A stretch of DNA of 64,000 nucleotides, taken from the NCBI RefSeq assembly GCF_003992675.1, contig NZ_RZMZ01000015.1, positions 186,001 through 250,000 of the forward strand. The letters run 5' to 3'. The notes under the pieces were generated by a model. That model was not told the DNA's origin and made no database searches. It saw only the letters and a program-made list of their open reading frames with translations. The first letter of the stretch is position 1. Every line of letters begins with the position of its first letter. Of the stretch, positions 16,844 through 24,700 are shown in pieces. The DNA is from Flagellimonas marinaquae (GTDB lineage Bacteria > Bacteroidota > Bacteroidia > Flavobacteriales > Flavobacteriaceae). A program made the position numbers and the translations under genes.

Positions 16844-17134
16844 ATGAGCGAACTTGTTGAGATTGTGGATTCTTTGGAGAACAAGGTGAGTAAACTGCTG
16901 CACAAAATGGAGCTGTTGCTCCAATTGAACGCCAAATTGAGAAACGATTTGGAACTTCTGAAGGAGGAAAACGAACTTAAACAGAATGCTCTAAAGGAAT
17001 GGGAGGAAAAATATGACTCCTTAAAAATGGCGAACACAATGCTGGGTAGTAATTCGAGTAAAACAGAAGCTAAGCTCAAAATAAATACATTGATCCGCGA
17101 ATTGGATGTTTGCATTGCAAAACTAGCGGATTAA
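16844..17134 (+). CDS. coiled-coil protein upstream of zapA
   Basis: A 96-residue protein that is almost wholly one coiled coil (SLENKVSKLLHKMELLLQLN, then LKEENELKQNALKEWEEKYD), ending in LIRELDVCIAKLAD. The ATG at 16844 is chosen because it follows the promoter and starts with SELVEIVDSL; an in-frame ATG 15 bases upstream is possible. It resembles ZapB in size and shape, and its position directly before zapA suggests a division role, but I see no sequence proof of ZapB homology. Such proteins in related genomes are sometimes mislabelled as a phenylalanyl-tRNA synthetase subunit. Confidence 0.75.
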   Translation: MSELVEIVDSLENKVSKLLHKMELLLQLNAKLRNDLELLKEENELKQNALKEWEEKYDSLKMANTMLGSNSSKTEAKLKINTLIRELDVCIAKLAD

Positions 17135-17148
17135 CGGTTACCGAAATT

Positions 17149-17442
17149 ATGGACGAGAAGCTCAAAATAAAGCTTTCGATTGCTGATAGGGTATATCCAC
17201 TTACGATTGACCCAAGGCAGGAGGAGGGGTTGCGAAAGGCAGCCAAGAATATTGAGAATCTGGCAAAAAAGTTTGAGCAAAACTATGCCGTTCGGGACAA
17301 GCAAGATGTATTGGCCATGTGTGCCCTGCAGTTTGCATCCAAAATTGAGCAAGGCGGGATAGACCGTTCCGAAAACGCAGAAGCCGCTATGCAGCGTCTT
17401 AGGGCTTTGGACGAACTGGTCCATTCCAAATTGGGAGAATAA
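17149..17442 (+). CDS. zapA: cell division protein ZapA
   Basis: Small FtsZ-bundling protein. The 97-residue product starts MDEKLKIKLSIADRVYPL, the beta-strand N-domain of ZapA that contacts FtsZ, followed by the conserved EEGLRKAAKNIENLAKKF and a long C-terminal helix (AMQRLRALDELVHSKLGE) for dimerisation. The start at 17149 is preferred over an in-frame ATG at 17110 because the latter lies within the preceding gene and adds non-family residues. It is followed by the 6S-type RNA and by rny, an order seen in flavobacteria. Confidence 0.88.
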   Translation: MDEKLKIKLSIADRVYPLTIDPRQEEGLRKAAKNIENLAKKFEQNYAVRDKQDVLAMCALQFASKIEQGGIDRSENAEAAMQRLRALDELVHSKLGE

Positions 17443-17468
17443 GTTCTTTTAAATAAAATATTGTTACT

Positions 17469-17640
17469 GCCCACATTGGTAAATATTTTTTGACAAACTC
17501 AACACTAATATAATTAGAGAGGGTGAGTTTAGGTTGTAAAAGCAGGCCCTACTTGCATAGGGATCCTTGATCAGTCTGTTAGCCCTAAACCTGTATTTTG
17601 GAGTTTGTACAAAACTTCTTCCGATGTGGGCTTTTTTTTT
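17469..17640 (+). ncRNA. ssrS: 6S RNA (6S-Flavo type)
   Basis: A structured non-coding interval between zapA and rny. GCCCACATTGG (17469-17479) pairs over 11 positions with CCGATGTGGGC (17621-17631), closing the molecule and followed by a nine-T run that forms a terminator. Inside it, ACAAACTC (17493-17500) pairs with GAGTTTGT (17601-17608), TTTAGG with CCTAAA, and CCCTA/TAGGG forms a terminal hairpin. This long rod with a central asymmetric bulge is the 6S RNA shape, which mimics an open promoter and sequesters RNA polymerase. Location next to zapA matches both proteobacterial ssrS and the flavobacterial 6S family. The exact 5' end is estimated. Confidence 0.8.
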
Positions 17641-17659
17641 AACTAAACACAAACTAAAC

Positions 17660-19231
17660 ATGGATAATATCATATTGATTGTTGTTGCAGCGGTCGTGGG
17701 ACTGGCAGTTGGTTTTGCCATTGCCAAAATGATGGAGAAGGGAAAGGCGTCCAAGACCATTGCAAATGCAAAGAGGGAAGCGGCCAATATAGTAAAGGAG
17801 GCCAATAAAGAAGGGGAGAGCATCAAAAAGGATAAGATCTTTCAGGCTAAGGAGAAGTTTTTGGAATTGAAGGCAGAACATGAAAAGGTCATTATCAACA
17901 AGGACAAGAAGATTGCAGAGGCCGAAAAGCGAACTAGGGACAAAGAATCGCAGGTGAGCAGTGAACTGGCCAAGAACAAAAAGCTGAACGATCAACTGCA
18001 ACAGAAAATAAAAGAGGTCGAGTACAAAAGTGAGATACTCGACAAAAAACAATCCGAGGTTGAAAAATTGCACAAAAGCCAGGTGCAGCAGTTGGAAGTC
18101 ATTTCTGGACTCTCTGCTGAGGATGCCAAGGCACAATTGATGGAATCCTTAAAGGAAACCGCAAAAAGCGATGCTATGGCCTATCTGCAGAACACCTTGG
18201 AAGAGGCCAAACTGACGGCACAGCAAGAGGCTAGAAAAATTGTGGTAAATACCATCCAACGAATTGGAACCGAAGAAGCGGTCGAAAACTGTGTTTCTGT
18301 ATTCAATTTGGAATCGGATGACGTCAAAGGAAGGATTATTGGACGTGAAGGAAGAAACATCCGTGCCTTGGAATCTGCCACAGGGGTTGAAATAATTGTG
18401 GACGATACGCCCGAGGCCATCATTTTGTCCTGTTTCGATTCCGTAAGAAGGGAGGTCGCCAGATTGTCTTTACACCGATTGGTAACTGATGGTCGAATCC
18501 ACCCAGCACGTATCGAGGAAGTCGTTAAAAAGACCGAAAAGCAAATCAATGAGGAAATAGCGGAAATTGGGAAACGCACCGTAATCGATTTGGGCATCCA
18601 CGGGTTACATCCCGAACTGATCAAGGCGGTGGGCCGAATGAAATACCGTTCCTCCTACGGACAAAACCTGTTACAGCACTCGAGGGAAGTGGCCAAGCTT
18701 TGTGGCGTAATGGCAGCAGAACTGGGTCTTAATCCAAAACTGGCAAAAAGGGCTGGATTGTTGCATGATATTGGAAAAGTACCAATGGCCGAAGTAGAGG
18801 TGGAGACCCCACACGCTATTTTGGGAATGCAATGGGCGCAGAAATATGGGGAAAAAGAAGAAGTTTGCAATGCCATTGGGGCTCACCACGATGAAGTAGA
18901 AATGACGACTTTGATTTCGCCCATCGTTCAAGTTTGTGATGCCATTAGTGGAGCACGCCCTGGCGCTAGAAGACAGGTATTGGATTCTTACATCCAACGT
19001 TTGAAAGATTTGGAGGATATCGCCTTTGGTTTCCATGGGGTGCAGAAAGCCTATGCCATTCAAGCTGGTAGGGAGTTGCGCGTTATCGTGGAGAGTGAAA
19101 AGGTGAACGATGACAAGGCTGCTGAGCTTTCGTTTGAAATCTCGCAGAAAATCCAAACCGACATGACCTACCCTGGTCAAGTTAAGGTCACCGTAATCCG
19201 GGAAACCAGATCTGTCAACGTAGCTAAATAG
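17660..19231 (+). CDS. rny: ribonuclease Y
   Basis: Membrane-anchored endoribonuclease that starts mRNA decay. An N-terminal helix ([20 protein letters not shown]) is followed by a long coiled coil rich in Lys/Glu (about 30-200), a KH domain around [18 protein letters not shown], and an HD domain with LLHDIGKVP and [10 protein letters not shown]. It closes with [16 protein letters not shown]. The ATG at 17660 is used because the open frame further upstream runs through the 6S RNA. The length of 523 matches the family. Genes before it are zapA and the 6S RNA. Confidence 0.95.
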   Translation: MDNIILIVVAAVVGLAVGFAIAKMMEKGKASKTIANAKREAANIVKEANKEGESIKKDKIFQAKEKFLELKAEHEKVIINKDKKIAEAEKRTRDKESQVSSELAKNKKLNDQLQQKIKEVEYKSEILDKKQSEVEKLHKSQVQQLEVISGLSAEDAKAQLMESLKETAKSDAMAYLQNTLEEAKLTAQQEARKIVVNTIQRIGTEEAVENCVSVFNLESDDVKGRIIGREGRNIRALESATGVEIIVDDTPEAIILSCFDSVRREVARLSLHRLVTDGRIHPARIEEVVKKTEKQINEEIAEIGKRTVIDLGIHGLHPELIKAVGRMKYRSSYGQNLLQHSREVAKLCGVMAAELGLNPKLAKRAGLLHDIGKVPMAEVEVETPHAILGMQWAQKYGEKEEVCNAIGAHHDEVEMTTLISPIVQVCDAISGARPGARRQVLDSYIQRLKDLEDIAFGFHGVQKAYAIQAGRELRVIVESEKVNDDKAAELSFEISQKIQTDMTYPGQVKVTVIRETRSVNVAK

Positions 19232-19305
19232 GACAGCTGACAATTATCATACTTTTCCACTAAAGATTGGGGTAACTTCATTTCAGGAATTGATAAACTA
19301 CTGGA

Positions 19306-19734
19306 GTGATGAAAAATAGTGTACCTATCTCAAAAATAATGACCAGAAAACTGGTCACCCTCTCTACCAAAGACGATTTGGTAACTGCGGAGCGATTGTT
19401 TAAGAAGCATCGCATAAGACATATCCCCGTTGTTGAGGGGAACACCATCAAAGGCATGTTGAGCTATACGGATTTATTGCGGATAAGCTTCGCTGATGCG
19501 GTAGATGAACACGAGGAATACGTAGATACCATTGTGTACAATATGTTTACCATTCCACAAGTGATGGTGAGCGATGTGGTTACGGTATCTTCTACAACAT
19601 CCATTAAGGATGTGGCACGTTTTCTTTCTAAAAAGGAGTTTCATGCATTGCCCGTTGTGGATAACGGAAAAATTGTGGGGATCGTTACCACTACGGATTT
19701 GATCAACTATTTACTCGAATGTATCGAAGCTTAG
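19306..19734 (+). CDS. CBS-domain protein
   Basis: A 142-residue soluble protein made of two CBS motifs: about residues 7-60 (IMTRKLVTLSTKDDLVTAE, then HIPVVEGNTIKGMLSYTDLL) and 80-140 (VMVSDVVTVSSTTSIKDV, then HALPVVDNGKIVGIVTTTDL). CBS pairs bind adenosine nucleotides and regulate attached or partner proteins. No effector domain is fused, so the target is unknown. It stands 74 bases after rny and is closed by a strong terminator. Confidence 0.88.
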   Translation: MMKNSVPISKIMTRKLVTLSTKDDLVTAERLFKKHRIRHIPVVEGNTIKGMLSYTDLLRISFADAVDEHEEYVDTIVYNMFTIPQVMVSDVVTVSSTTSIKDVARFLSKKEFHALPVVDNGKIVGIVTTTDLINYLLECIEA

Positions 19735-19737
19735 ACG

Positions 19738-19782
19738 AAATCATAACAAAGGGCCGCTAAAAGCGGCCCTTTGTTATGATTT
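19738..19782. terminator. bidirectional terminator between the CBS and DUF349 genes
   Basis: Perfect 21-base arms (19738-19758 and 19762-19782) around an AAA loop, with a GC-rich core GGGCCGCT/AGCGGCCC. It lies between two convergent genes and can fold from either strand. The T-run on either side is only three bases, so release may depend on the very stable stem. Confidence 0.85.
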
Positions 19783-19797
19783 CTAATGGGTATATTA

Positions 19798-21855
19798 TTA
19801 TTCCTCTTCACTTGCCTCGGTTTCTTCCTCTTCGCTTTCTTTATTGAGCTTGTGCTCCAAGATATTGAGGTTCTTCATTTTTTCCTTCCAAGTTTGAAGG
19901 GCTTCTTTTTGCTTGTTCAATTTCTGGACCACCTCTTTCACCAGCGGATTGTCTTCTGAATCGTTGGAGAAAAACTGCAGGTTGTTTTCCAGTTGGCGGA
20001 TTTCGGACTTAACCTCGTCAATTTTACGTTTTACAAAGACGCGTTCGTTGCCAATGGCATAATTATCCTCTGTTTTGGCTAGTTCCTGTACCTTGTTTCC
20101 GTATTTTAGCAATTCGGACTGTTCTTTTGCGATTCCCATTTTTTTGAAAAGGGCATCCACAATTTTATTGAACTTCCCGTTAATGTGCTTTTTGTTGTAG
20201 GGAATGCGGCCATACTGTTTCCATTCGGCCAGAAATCCCTTAATTGCTTCAATATCCTTTTTCTTGTCCCCGCTCAATTGAAATGCTTTCAATCGGTCGA
20301 GGCATTCGCTTTTCTTTTTGAAGTTCTCGAACTCTTCGTTATGGGCATCGTTTCTTTCAGCATGCAATCGGTCAAAATAATGGTTACAGGCATCTTTGAA
20401 CTCCTTCCATATTTTGTCGGAATATTTTCTGGGTACGTGGCCAATTTTTTTCCAGTCGCGCTGAATACGCTTCATTTGTGGGGTTACCTCGGCCCAGTCA
20501 TCGCTATCTTTTAAGGAAACGGCCAACTCCAAGAGTTCTCTTTTCTTTTCAAGATTTTGCTGTTGCTCCTTTTTTTGATTTTTATAAAAAGCATTTTTGG
20601 TACGGTTGAACTTGCGTACCGTTTCCTTGAACTGCCCCCAAGTTTCCTCGTTTACTCTTTGGGGCACCTTTCCTGCCTTAAAGAAGGACTCGCGAAGGGC
20701 TTCGACTTCCTTGATCTGCTGCTGAATGCCCCGGTGATTATCGGCAACATTTTCAGCAATCTTGGCTATGCCCGCTATGATTTCCTGTTTTTTCTCAAGA
20801 TTTTTTTCGTAGACTTTCTCCAACTCTTGGAAATGTTCTTGCCTTCGCTGATGCATGGCTTTGGTGGCATTGCTGAACTTTTCCCAAATTTCTTCCCGAT
20901 GTTCCTTGGCAACAGGGCCAATATCTTCTTTCCAAATCTTATGCAGCGTTTGCAATTCACGAAAGGCCTTGTTCAGGTCTGGTTCATCGGCCAAAGCTTC
21001 TGCACGCTCCACCAGTTTTTGCTTCTCTTCGAGATTGTGCTTAAAATCCAGGTCACGCAGTTCACGGTTGAGATGAAGAAAATCGTAAAAGATTTCCATG
21101 TGATGGTGGTAGGTGCGCCATACATCATTGTAACTGGCCCTTGGAATGGGCCCTGCATTTTTCCACCGGTGTTGGAGGCCCTTAAAATTGTTATAGGTCG
21201 TATTGATATCCTCTTCGATATCGATGAGCCCCTTTAATTCCTCTATAATTTCAAGTCGTTGTTGTAGGTTGGTCTTTAGGGATTGGTCCAGTTGTTTGTA
21301 GTACTGGTCCCGCTTTTCCCTAAAATCCGAATAGACTTCGTTGAATTGTCTTTTGGCCACCGAGTTGTACCTAAAATCCACTTCGTTGCCTCCCTTGGAG
21401 ATGAATTCTTCCTTTTTTTCGTCCAGAAAATCCTGAAATTTTTGGTCGAACTCATATTTTATGGCACTAACGTGCTTGTTAATGGCCTGTACTTTCTCAT
21501 TCTTGACCAAGCGCTGCAGTTCCCCAACGAGGTTTTCCATGGACATGGAGTGATAGTCCAACATGGGGATGGTATGGCGTTTTTCATTTTCGGTATCCTC
21601 GGCATCCTCGGCATTGGATTCGTCGATTTCGTCCAAGTGATCATTGGATTCTTCCTTTTCAGCGCTCTTATCGTCACTATTGTTTTCTGGAACGGCTTTG
21701 GATTCGGGTTCGTTAGTTCCTTCGGTCTCGGATGAACCCTCCTCAGCTACTTTTGGTTCAGCTTGGGTCGCTTCTTCCAAATGTACCTTTGTTTTTTCCG
21801 TTGTTTCCTCTTTGTCACCTTCAGCTTGCTGAAGTTTACGATCCTTTTCCTGCAT
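19798..21855 (-). CDS. DUF349 repeat protein
   Basis: Cytosolic 685-residue protein. Its first 100 residues are an acidic low-complexity region (ENNSDDKSAEKEESNDHLDE), then five DUF349 helical repeats recognised by W-K/F-x2-G-x-V/I-P elements: RWKNAGPIP, IWKEDIGPV, SFFKAGKVP, DWKKIGHVP and EWKQYGRIP. A C-terminal coiled coil (EVVQKLNKQKEALQTWKEK) and an acidic tail (ESEEEETEASEEE) close it. DUF349 proteins are large and abundant in Bacteroidota; some are linked to growth and competence, but no activity is established. It has its own promoter box upstream and shares a terminator with the CBS gene. Confidence 0.88.
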   Translation of the reverse strand: MQEKDRKLQQAEGDKEETTEKTKVHLEEATQAEPKVAEEGSSETEGTNEPESKAVPENNSDDKSAEKEESNDHLDEIDESNAEDAEDTENEKRHTIPMLDYHSMSMENLVGELQRLVKNEKVQAINKHVSAIKYEFDQKFQDFLDEKKEEFISKGGNEVDFRYNSVAKRQFNEVYSDFREKRDQYYKQLDQSLKTNLQQRLEIIEELKGLIDIEEDINTTYNNFKGLQHRWKNAGPIPRASYNDVWRTYHHHMEIFYDFLHLNRELRDLDFKHNLEEKQKLVERAEALADEPDLNKAFRELQTLHKIWKEDIGPVAKEHREEIWEKFSNATKAMHQRRQEHFQELEKVYEKNLEKKQEIIAGIAKIAENVADNHRGIQQQIKEVEALRESFFKAGKVPQRVNEETWGQFKETVRKFNRTKNAFYKNQKKEQQQNLEKKRELLELAVSLKDSDDWAEVTPQMKRIQRDWKKIGHVPRKYSDKIWKEFKDACNHYFDRLHAERNDAHNEEFENFKKKSECLDRLKAFQLSGDKKKDIEAIKGFLAEWKQYGRIPYNKKHINGKFNKIVDALFKKMGIAKEQSELLKYGNKVQELAKTEDNYAIGNERVFVKRKIDEVKSEIRQLENNLQFFSNDSEDNPLVKEVVQKLNKQKEALQTWKEKMKNLNILEHKLNKESEEEETEASEEE

Positions 21856-21922
21856 TAGTTGCTAGTTTACCTAATTGATTGATGAAAGTTATAGCCAATT
21901 TAACAACTTAATTGTCTAATAG

Positions 21923-21930
21923 CAAAAGTA
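21923..21930 (-). promoter_or_regulatory. putative -7 box for the DUF349 gene
   Basis: The minus strand reads TACTTTTG, an exact TAnnTTTG match, 67 bases before the start codon. No clear TTG is found at the correct spacing upstream. Confidence 0.4.
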
Positions 21931-21997
21931 TTGATTCTTCTTTTGCACGATTTGATGGATGTGTGGAAGGGTTGAATCCTTTTACCAAAGGTGGTTT

Positions 21998-22729
21998 TTA
22001 ACCTTGGTTCCATATTTCCCAAGCCTTTTCAGCTTGCTGCTGGAGCATTTTTAGTCCATTGGTTGTAGTGGCTCCCCTAGCTTCGCCTTCGGCCAGAAAG
22101 CTGGTTTGCTCTGGATTGTAGATCAAGTCGTACAACAAATGGTCGGTACCGATACATTCATAGGGAATGTTGGGTTTATCCTCGATATTAGGGTAGGTTC
22201 CCAAGGGTGTGCAGTTAATGATCAGTGTATTTTCCCTGATGATGTCCTCGTTCAGGTTATCGTAGGTATACTGTCCTTCTTTGTTGCTGCGGGATACATA
22301 GGTGCCCACTATTCCCAATTCGTTCAATACAAAACGTACGGCTTTTGAGGCGCCTCCTGTTCCCAAAATCAATGCCTTGGTATGATGCGTTTTTAAAAAG
22401 GGTTCCAGGGATGTTCGGAATCCGAAAGCGTCAGTATTGAAGCCTTTGAGACCTTTTTCCGTGAACTGTATGGTATTGACGGCCCCAATTTGTGCTGCTT
22501 TAGGGTCTAATTCATCCAAAAATGGAATTACATCTTGCTTGTAGGGAATGGTAACGTTAAGGCCCTTTAGATTTTCTTGTGCCAGTACCTCCTTGAAATC
22601 ATCAATATGCTGGATATCAAAATTTTCGTAACTATGGTCTGGAAGGCCCAAATCCTTGAATTTTTGGGTGAAGTATCCTTGTGAAAAGGAATAGGAAATA
22701 TTTTTACCTAGCAGCCCGTACCTGTTCAT
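21998..22729 (-). CDS. aroE: shikimate dehydrogenase
   Basis: NADPH-dependent reduction of 3-dehydroshikimate to shikimate in aromatic amino-acid synthesis. The start at 22729 gives MNRYGLLGKNISYSFS, the usual flavobacterial N-terminus; an ATG seven codons upstream is less likely. The shikimate-binding serines are S12 and S14, and catalytic K64 sits in NVTIPYK. N85 is in GAVNT and D100 in FNTD. The nucleotide site is LGTGGASKA (about 121-129). It overlaps the DUF368 gene by 26 bases and is the last gene of TPR - DUF368 - DUF368 - aroE. Length (243 aa) is normal for short Bacteroidota AroE. Confidence 0.93.
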   Translation of the reverse strand: MNRYGLLGKNISYSFSQGYFTQKFKDLGLPDHSYENFDIQHIDDFKEVLAQENLKGLNVTIPYKQDVIPFLDELDPKAAQIGAVNTIQFTEKGLKGFNTDAFGFRTSLEPFLKTHHTKALILGTGGASKAVRFVLNELGIVGTYVSRSNKEGQYTYDNLNEDIIRENTLIINCTPLGTYPNIEDKPNIPYECIGTDHLLYDLIYNPEQTSFLAEGEARGATTTNGLKMLQQQAEKAWEIWNQG

Positions 22730-23741
22730 TCTTTTTTCTATTGTTGCCATACCAATCCAAAATCAATAATACCAAAATCCCCATCAAAATAAAAAGGATG
22801 GCCCACCAAGTTTCAACTTCCGCCATGTTCGGGAAGTGCCGGGTATAATTCAGAATAATCTTGTCTCCATTGGAATCCAATAACGGGTTTCCCGCATCAT
22901 CCAACTTAAAAATAGTTCTCTTCCATGGCCAAAGAACCCCCAAAGACCCTGTGATGAAACCCAACAGTACCGCTGTGGTAGTTGCTTTAAAGTGCTTCAA
23001 TACATAACTGAGCAGATGTGAAAAGGTTACCAAGCCGGTTACAGAGCCCAACGTGAACACGCCCAAAATTTTTAGAATCTGAATACGTTCCCTATTGTTG
23101 ACAAAGCTGAAATCGCCCGAAAAAACTTCGGAAAATGTATCGTAGAGAGCATTTACGGAATCAACCAAGAGGAGGACATAATTGCCCAACAGAATCAAAA
23201 TAAACGAACCGGAAAGTCCTGGAAGCGTCATTCCGGAAACACTGATGATTCCGCAAAAAAAGATGAACAGTAGGTTGTCGTTTTCCCTTGCCGGATTCAA
23301 AAAACTGATGGAAACCCCTACCGCCAAACCGATAATTGCAGCTGGGATGGTACGTTGGTTCCATGGAGAAAAATCTTTTCCGATGTAGTAAATGGACCCG
23401 ATGACCATACCAAAGAAGGTGGCCCAGACAAAGAGCTCATTATGGTCCAGAAAGTAATCCAAAATACGGGAAACACTAAAATAGCTGACCAGCATTCCAA
23501 AGAGTAAAAGTCCTAGAAATTTGGCGTTGATATACCTAAAAAAACTTTTGAACCTCCCATTGAACAGTAGTTTTACGGCTTTGGAATTGAGTTTTTGTAG
23601 GGAGTAGATAAATTCTTCATAAAAACCGGCCACAAAGGCGACAATACCTCCGGAAACTCCCGGAACCTTGTTCGCGGCACCCATGCACAGTCCTTTGATG
23701 ACCAAGAAAAAATTGTCCAGAAGTGTTCTAGGTTGCTGCAT
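22704..23741 (-). CDS. DUF368 (PopT-like) membrane protein, copy 1
   Basis: Polytopic membrane protein of 345 residues. The N-terminus has CMGAANKVPGVSGGIVAFVAG, with PGVSGG as hallmark; a second, internal LPGLSGSFILILLG motif marks the inverted-repeat pair of DUF368. DUF368 proteins were recently shown (PopT in Vibrio and Staphylococcus relatives) to recycle undecaprenyl phosphate across the inner membrane. The family link is clear from both motifs; the activity here is inference. It lies 19 bases downstream of a second copy and overlaps aroE. The C-terminal end carries a hydrophobic helix WAILFILMGILVLLILDWYG. Confidence 0.88.
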   Translation of the reverse strand: MQQPRTLLDNFFLVIKGLCMGAANKVPGVSGGIVAFVAGFYEEFIYSLQKLNSKAVKLLFNGRFKSFFRYINAKFLGLLLFGMLVSYFSVSRILDYFLDHNELFVWATFFGMVIGSIYYIGKDFSPWNQRTIPAAIIGLAVGVSISFLNPARENDNLLFIFFCGIISVSGMTLPGLSGSFILILLGNYVLLLVDSVNALYDTFSEVFSGDFSFVNNRERIQILKILGVFTLGSVTGLVTFSHLLSYVLKHFKATTTAVLLGFITGSLGVLWPWKRTIFKLDDAGNPLLDSNGDKIILNYTRHFPNMAEVETWWAILFILMGILVLLILDWYGNNRKKNEQVRAAR

Positions 23742-23760
23742 GCGCCTTTATGGGTTTTCC

Positions 23761-24678
23761 TTATTTTTTGGAAGCTAATCTTTCCAGGATAAAAATAAGT
23801 GAAAAACCTAGGATGGCTAATACAATGGCTAGCATTAATTTGCTATCGCCCTCAAATGCTCCGGGAAGTACGTTCATATCATCCACCACAACGATTTTTT
23901 CGCCAAATGTTTTGGTCTCCAGTACCTTTTTCCAAGGCCATATTTTATTGAGCGACCCCAAAATAAACCCTGTCAAAAGCGCTAAGGTGATGTTCTTGTA
24001 GTGGTTGAACATCCATTTGAGCAAGCGGGCGAAACTCAAAAGGCCAAAAATGGCTCCAACGCCCACGGTCAATATAATTTTAATGTCCCTTTCATGAACG
24101 GCGTCCAAAATGGTTTTGTAGGAGCCTAGCAGTACCAAAATGAATGCCCCTGAGATTCCGGGCAAGATCATGGCGCAAATGGCCAAGGCACCAGAAAGGA
24201 ACAGATAGGGGAGACTATCCACATTGTCGCTGGCGGGCAGTTCTGTTATAAAAAATGCAAGTGCGGCACCTAAAAGTAATACTACAATGGAACCCATGGT
24301 CCATCGGGTGATTTCCTTGCCCACCATAAAAATGGAAGCGACCACAAGCCCAAAGAAAAACGACCAGAGCAGAATAGGTTCATTTTCCAAAAGCCAGCTC
24401 AAGAATTTGGCCAAGGAGAGGACACTGATAAAAATACCAACAAATAATGCCAAAAGAAAGTTGCCGTTGACCTTGTTCCAGACCGCTTTGATACCTTCTT
24501 TTCGCAACATTTTGATGAGCGAAAGGTCTATGTTGTTGATGGAGGTGATGAGTTCCTCATATATGCCTGAAATAAAGGCTATGGTTCCTCCTGATACTCC
24601 TGGGACTACATCAGCGGCTCCCATGGCCATACCTTTAAGGGTGATAAATACGTAGTCCAGTGTACGACGTGCTTGCAT
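23761..24678 (-). CDS. DUF368 (PopT-like) membrane protein, copy 2
   Basis: A 305-residue paralogue of the neighbour: AMGAADVVPGVSGGTIAFIS near the N-terminus and internal ILPGISGAFILVLLGSY. It is about 40 residues shorter, lacking an insert between the last helices. Both copies keep the two PGxSGG/PGxSG motifs, so both may be active. It sits 22 bases downstream of the TPR gene. Whether the two copies form a hetero-oligomer or have different lipid or pH preferences cannot be told from sequence. Confidence 0.88.
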   Translation of the reverse strand: MQARRTLDYVFITLKGMAMGAADVVPGVSGGTIAFISGIYEELITSINNIDLSLIKMLRKEGIKAVWNKVNGNFLLALFVGIFISVLSLAKFLSWLLENEPILLWSFFFGLVVASIFMVGKEITRWTMGSIVVLLLGAALAFFITELPASDNVDSLPYLFLSGALAICAMILPGISGAFILVLLGSYKTILDAVHERDIKIILTVGVGAIFGLLSFARLLKWMFNHYKNITLALLTGFILGSLNKIWPWKKVLETKTFGEKIVVVDDMNVLPGAFEGDSKLMLAIVLAILGFSLIFILERLASKK

Positions 24679-24700
24679 GAATTTTTGGGCTATGGTGGGG

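Noticed and set aside
17567-17659. In-frame extension of rny upstream of 17660
   Set aside because: It would begin inside the 6S-type RNA and read through its terminator, and the N-terminus from 17660 has the normal membrane helix of RNase Y.
20557-21237. A 226-codon plus-strand frame opposite the DUF349 gene
   Set aside because: Its hydrophobic composition is the mirror of the Lys/Glu-rich coding strand; no family resemblance.
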